From DATKEK01 sp035512195 (GTDB taxonomy: Bacteria > Pseudomonadota > Gammaproteobacteria > Burkholderiales > Eutrophovitaceae): a stretch of DNA of 9,430 nucleotides. Each line of letters begins with the position of its first letter. Within the stretch, counting starts at the first letter, position 1. The notes below the pieces were generated by a model. That model made no database searches. It was not told the DNA's origin and was given only the letters and a program-made list of their open reading frames with translations. Location of the stretch: positions 1-9,430 of the forward strand of contig DATKEK010000056.1 of the NCBI GenBank assembly GCA_035512195.1. The letters are read 5' to 3'. Both the position numbers and the translations under genes were made by a program. Below, piece by piece: positions 6,284 to 9,430 of this stretch.

Positions 6284-8743
6284 ATGACTACGCAATCCGT
6301 CAGTCCTCCCGTGGCCGGCGAAATTCCACCGCTGGCGTTTCGCCTGGCATTGTTTCTGGTGTCGGCCGCCGCACTCTCCTACGAAATATTGCTGACCCGG
6401 TTGTTCGCCATCATCCAGTGGCATCACTTCGCCTACATGATGATCAGCGTTGCGCTGCTCGGGTACGGTGTGGCCGGTACCGTGGTGGCGCTGTTCCGGA
6501 ACTATCTCGAGTCGCGTTTCCTCGCGGTGTTCTCGGCAGCGGCCTGTGCATTCGGGGTGACAGCCGTCGCCTGCTTCCTGCTTGCGCAGGCGGTCCCGTT
6601 CAATGCGCTGGAGTTCCTGTGGGACTGGCGTCAGCCGCTGTGGATGCTCGCGATCTATCTGCTGCTGTTAGTGCCGTTCTTCTTCGCCGCGATCTGCGTC
6701 TGCCTTGCCTTTACCCGCTACGCCCGCTGCGCGCATCTGGTCTACACCTTCGACATCCTCGGCGCGGCCGCCGGCAGCCTTGGGGTGATCCTGGCGCTGT
6801 TCGCGATGCGCCCGGGAACCGTGCTCGGCTGTCTGGCCGCGGGTGCGCTGGCGGCTGCGGGACTGGCCATGCGGCTGAACGGCACGCGCGCTGCGCTTGC
6901 CTGGACTCTGCCGGCAGTGCTGACGTTCGGCACCATTGCCGTCATGCAGTCTGCGCTCGGGGATCTGCGTCCGTCGCAGTACAAGCAGCTTTCGCAGACG
7001 CTCGAGGTGACGGGTGCGCATGTGGTGGCCGAGCGGTCCAGTCCGCTCGGCCTGGTGACCGTGGTCGACAGTCCGGAGATTCCGTTTAGACATGCGCCGG
7101 GGCTCAGTCTGAACGCACCGCATCCGCCGCCGTGTCAGCTGGCGGTGTTCACCGACGGAGAAGGCATGAGTGCGCTGCTGCGAGACGACGGCAGGCGCAA
7201 GCCGCTGAGCTATCTCGATTACCTGACCTCGGCGCTGCCCTACCACCTGCGGCAGCATCCGCGCGTGCTGGTGCTGGGGGCGGGCGCGGGAGCAGATGTG
7301 CTGCAGGCGATCTATCATGAAGCCGCGCACATCGATGTGGTGGAATTGAATCCGCAGACGATCGAACTGGTCGAGCGCGAATTCGCCGATTTTTCCGGCC
7401 GGCCATACAGCAGGACCAACGTGCGCCTGCATATCCGCGAGGCCCGCGGATTCATCGCAACCAGCCGGGACCACTACGACATCATCCAGCTCGGTCCGCT
7501 TGACGCCTTCGACGCGTCGTCCGCAGGACTCTACGCACTGTCCGAAAACTGTGTCTACACGGTCGAGGCGATACAGCGCGCCCTTGATCGCCTCGCTCCC
7601 GGCGGTCTGCTGTCGATGACGCGCTGGGTCGATCTGCCGCCGCGCGACGCACTGAAGCTGTTTGCCACCGTGGTGACGGCGCTCGAGCGGCGTGGCGTGC
7701 AGGAACCCGGATCCCGGCTAGCAATGATTCGCGGCTGGAAGACGGCGACGCTGTTGATCGGCAACCGCGCGTTCACCGCCGACGAGATCGCGCTGCTGCG
7801 GGAATTCTGCCGCGCACGATCCTTCGACCTGGTCTGGTATCCGGGAATGGCGTCCGGCGAGGCAAACCTCTATAACCGGCTTGAGCAGCCGTATTTCCAT
7901 CAGGGCGCTGTTGCCCTGCTTGGAGCGGAGCGCGACCGGTTCACAAGTCTCTACAAGTTCGACATTGCTGCGGCAACCGACGACCGTCCATTCTTCTTTC
8001 AGTTCTTCCGCTGGAAAACCCTGCCCGAGGTGCTGCATTTGCGCGATCGTGGCGGGCTGCCGTTGCTCGATTGGGGGTATCTCCTGGTGGTCGCGACACT
8101 CGGGCAGGCGCTGCTGGCGAGCATGGTGCTGGTGCTGTTGCCGCTCAAATGGCTGCGCAATGGCGGGCACACGCAAGGTACCGCGAGACTGCGCACCGCC
8201 ATCTATTTCGGGGCACTCGGCACGGCGTTCATGTTCGTCGAGATCGCCTTCATCCAGAGGTTCATGCTGTTTCTGAGCCACCCTCTGTACGCGATCGCAG
8301 TGGTGCTGTTCGCCTTCCTGTTTTCCGCCGGACTGGGCAGCGCGCTGTCGGCGAGGCTGGCAGGACGGACATTCGGAATATGGCCGCCGGTGGTGCTGCC
8401 GGTGCTGGGGATCGCGTTGCTTGCCGTGACCTATCTCTTCGGGCTGCCCGCGGTGTTCGAGGCGTTGATCGGGCTGCCCGACGCCGGCAGGATTGCATTT
8501 GCCGTGCTGCTCATCTTGCCGCTCGGCATGTGCATGGGCATGCCGTTTCCGCTGGGGCTGGAGGCACTCGGCCGGCAAGCGCCTGCACTGGTGCCTTGGG
8601 GCTGGGGTATAAACGCATGCGCTTCGGTCATCAGCGCAGTCCTCGCCACGCTGCTGGCGATCCACCTGGGATTTACCGCGGTGATTCTGCTTGCGGCGAT
8701 GCTGTACGGCCTGTGCATCGCGAGTTTCCCCGTGGCACGCTGA
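6284..8743 (+). CDS. Polytopic membrane protein with spermidine-synthase-like SAM domain, function unknown
   Basis: About 819 residues in three parts. Residues about 17-220 hold roughly seven hydrophobic helices. Residues about 225-590 are soluble and contain a spermidine-synthase-like Rossmann domain, with RVLVLGAGAGAD (327-338) as SAM motif I, acidic E354 in VVELNP, and LDAFDASSAG (from L406, with D407) where aminopropyltransferases keep their catalytic Asp region. The rest (about 600-815) holds roughly seven more helices, with GMPFPLGLEA and a PWGWGINACASV motif typical of membrane-bound SpeE-like proteins. These are often annotated as spermidine synthase or fused MFS/spermidine synthase, but the real substrate is generally unknown, and polyamine synthesis should not be assumed. 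A GTG at 6242 would add 14 residues; I prefer the ATG at 6284 because the added stretch is polar and looks unlike the protein, though neither start has a strong Shine-Dalgarno sequence. It lies 79 bases after pcm on the same strand, with no terminator seen between them, so it may share the fdhBA-pcm transcript. Confidence 0.85.
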   Translation: MTTQSVSPPVAGEIPPLAFRLALFLVSAAALSYEILLTRLFAIIQWHHFAYMMISVALLGYGVAGTVVALFRNYLESRFLAVFSAAACAFGVTAVACFLLAQAVPFNALEFLWDWRQPLWMLAIYLLLLVPFFFAAICVCLAFTRYARCAHLVYTFDILGAAAGSLGVILALFAMRPGTVLGCLAAGALAAAGLAMRLNGTRAALAWTLPAVLTFGTIAVMQSALGDLRPSQYKQLSQTLEVTGAHVVAERSSPLGLVTVVDSPEIPFRHAPGLSLNAPHPPPCQLAVFTDGEGMSALLRDDGRRKPLSYLDYLTSALPYHLRQHPRVLVLGAGAGADVLQAIYHEAAHIDVVELNPQTIELVEREFADFSGRPYSRTNVRLHIREARGFIATSRDHYDIIQLGPLDAFDASSAGLYALSENCVYTVEAIQRALDRLAPGGLLSMTRWVDLPPRDALKLFATVVTALERRGVQEPGSRLAMIRGWKTATLLIGNRAFTADEIALLREFCRARSFDLVWYPGMASGEANLYNRLEQPYFHQGAVALLGAERDRFTSLYKFDIAAATDDRPFFFQFFRWKTLPEVLHLRDRGGLPLLDWGYLLVVATLGQALLASMVLVLLPLKWLRNGGHTQGTARLRTAIYFGALGTAFMFVEIAFIQRFMLFLSHPLYAIAVVLFAFLFSAGLGSALSARLAGRTFGIWPPVVLPVLGIALLAVTYLFGLPAVFEALIGLPDAGRIAFAVLLILPLGMCMGMPFPLGLEALGRQAPALVPWGWGINACASVISAVLATLLAIHLGFTAVILLAAMLYGLCIASFPVAR

Positions 8744-8863
8744 TGTGCGAATGCACTCCCCGGACAACAAGCCGGTGCCGGACTGCCGTGCATAATGTGA
8801 GTCTGGGCGTTGAGCCTCTGCCGGCACGCGCCGCGAACCCGATCAATTTTCCCGGAACAAGGC
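8744..8863 (+). promoter_or_regulatory. Intergenic region upstream of carbonic anhydrase, weak promoter candidate
   Basis: This 120-base gap has a CATAAT (8791-8796), five of six bases of a sigma-70 -10 box, about 65 bases before the next start codon, but no convincing -35. A 7-base inverted repeat, GTGCCGG (8775-8781) and CCGGCAC (8821-8827), flanks that -10 box with 39 bases between its arms; this could be a regulator site or chance in GC-rich DNA. GGAA at 8854-8857 is a modest ribosome binding site six bases before the ATG. No stem followed by a T-run was found, so a rho-independent terminator for the upstream gene is not visible. Confidence 0.25.
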
Positions 8864-9430
8864 ATGCCTACACTCGACAAACTGCTGGCTTGCAACAAGA
8901 CCTGGGCCGAAGAGATGGTCCGCCGCGAACCGGATTTCTTCGAGCGGCTCTCGCAAATTCAGTCCCCCGAGTATCTCTGGATCGGCTGCTCGGACAGCCG
9001 GGTGCCGGCGAACCAGATCACCGGGCTCGCGCCAGGCGAGGTGTTCGTTCATCGCAACGTCGCCAACGTCGTCGTGCATGCGGATCTGAACTGCCTGTCG
9101 GTACTGCAGTTTGCGGTGGAGGTGCTGAAGGTCAAGCACGTGATCGTCTGCGGGCACTACGGGTGCGGCGGGGTGGCCGCGGCACTGGACAACGCCAAGC
9201 TCGGATTGATCGACAACTGGTTGCGCCATGTGCAGGACGTGGGCCAGAAACACCGCGATGCGATGGCCACGCTGGCCAGCCGTGAACAACGGCTGGACCG
9301 GCTGTGCGAACTGAATGTGATCGAGCAGGCGATCAACGTGGCACAGACCACGGTGGTGCAGGACGCCTGGGCACGCGGCCAGACGCTGGCGGTGCACGGG
9401 TGGATCTACAGCCTGAAGGACGGCCTGCTG
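8864..9430 (+). CDS. can: Beta-class carbonic anhydrase, Can type (3' end cut by window edge)
   Basis: It interconverts CO2 and bicarbonate at a zinc site in the cytoplasm. All family residues are visible: C42-x-D44-x-R46 (CSDSRVP) and H98-x2-C101 (CGHYGCGG), the same numbering as E. coli Can. C42, H98 and C101 bind zinc, and D44/R46 form the gating pair. W39 and R64 also match positions of the bicarbonate allosteric site known in type II beta enzymes such as that of Haemophilus influenzae, and Y182 is a likely third member, so bicarbonate inhibition is plausible. The 189 residues read are open to the window edge, against 220 in E. coli, so about 30 are missing. It follows the membrane SpeE-like gene after 120 bases and may have its own promoter. 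Product CO2 from the nearby formate dehydrogenase is a plausible reason for this placement, but the enzyme is also a general housekeeping one. Confidence 0.96.
   Translation, partial: MPTLDKLLACNKTWAEEMVRREPDFFERLSQIQSPEYLWIGCSDSRVPANQITGLAPGEVFVHRNVANVVVHADLNCLSVLQFAVEVLKVKHVIVCGHYGCGGVAAALDNAKLGLIDNWLRHVQDVGQKHRDAMATLASREQRLDRLCELNVIEQAINVAQTTVVQDAWARGQTLAVHGWIYSLKDGLL

Noticed and set aside
8071..9285. Plus-strand open frame of 404 codons
   Set aside because: It overlaps the end of the SpeE-like gene and the carbonic anhydrase in another frame, both with clear motifs; its sequence is Arg/Gly-rich with no domain.

Overview
The window is GC-rich DNA, densely packed with genes, and reads like a chromosomal locus of a proteobacterium. 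The carbonic anhydrase and FdhD look beta/gamma-proteobacterial. The formate dehydrogenase pair resembles the FDH1 enzyme described in methylotrophs such as Methylobacterium extorquens. The taxonomic guess is inference only. Six genes are supported, two of them cut by the window edges, and they leave almost no non-coding sequence (gaps of roughly 80-150 bases). There are no tRNAs, rRNAs, insertion sequences or CRISPR repeats, and no sign of a mobile element.

Layout: (1) positions 1-759, minus strand: fdhD, the sulfurtransferase that activates formate dehydrogenase, running off the left edge. (2) 760-906: a divergent intergenic region with candidate promoters on both strands. (3) 907-5453, plus strand: the two subunits of a soluble NAD-linked formate dehydrogenase. 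These are a flavoprotein in which the NuoE-like and NuoF-like parts are fused (fdhB, like fdh1B), followed 17 bases later by the molybdenum/tungsten catalytic subunit (fdhA, like fdh1A). (4) 5443-6204: a protein-L-isoaspartate methyltransferase that overlaps the end of fdhA and has an unusual hydrophobic N-terminus. (5) 6284-8743: a large polytopic membrane protein with a spermidine-synthase-like SAM domain between two blocks of about seven membrane helices. (6) 8864-9430: a beta-class carbonic anhydrase of the E. coli Can type, running off the right edge.

How they may work together: FdhD sulfurates the bis-MGD cofactor so that FdhA can oxidise formate to CO2. Electrons pass through the FdhA Fe-S clusters to the FMN of FdhB and on to NAD+. 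Carbonic anhydrase could equilibrate the CO2 product with bicarbonate. This part is a coherent C1/formate module built from known families. The least explained part is the two SAM-binding proteins (membrane-anchored or exported Pcm, and the membrane SpeE-like protein) lying directly downstream of fdhA on the same strand. Their link to formate metabolism is unknown and may be only positional.
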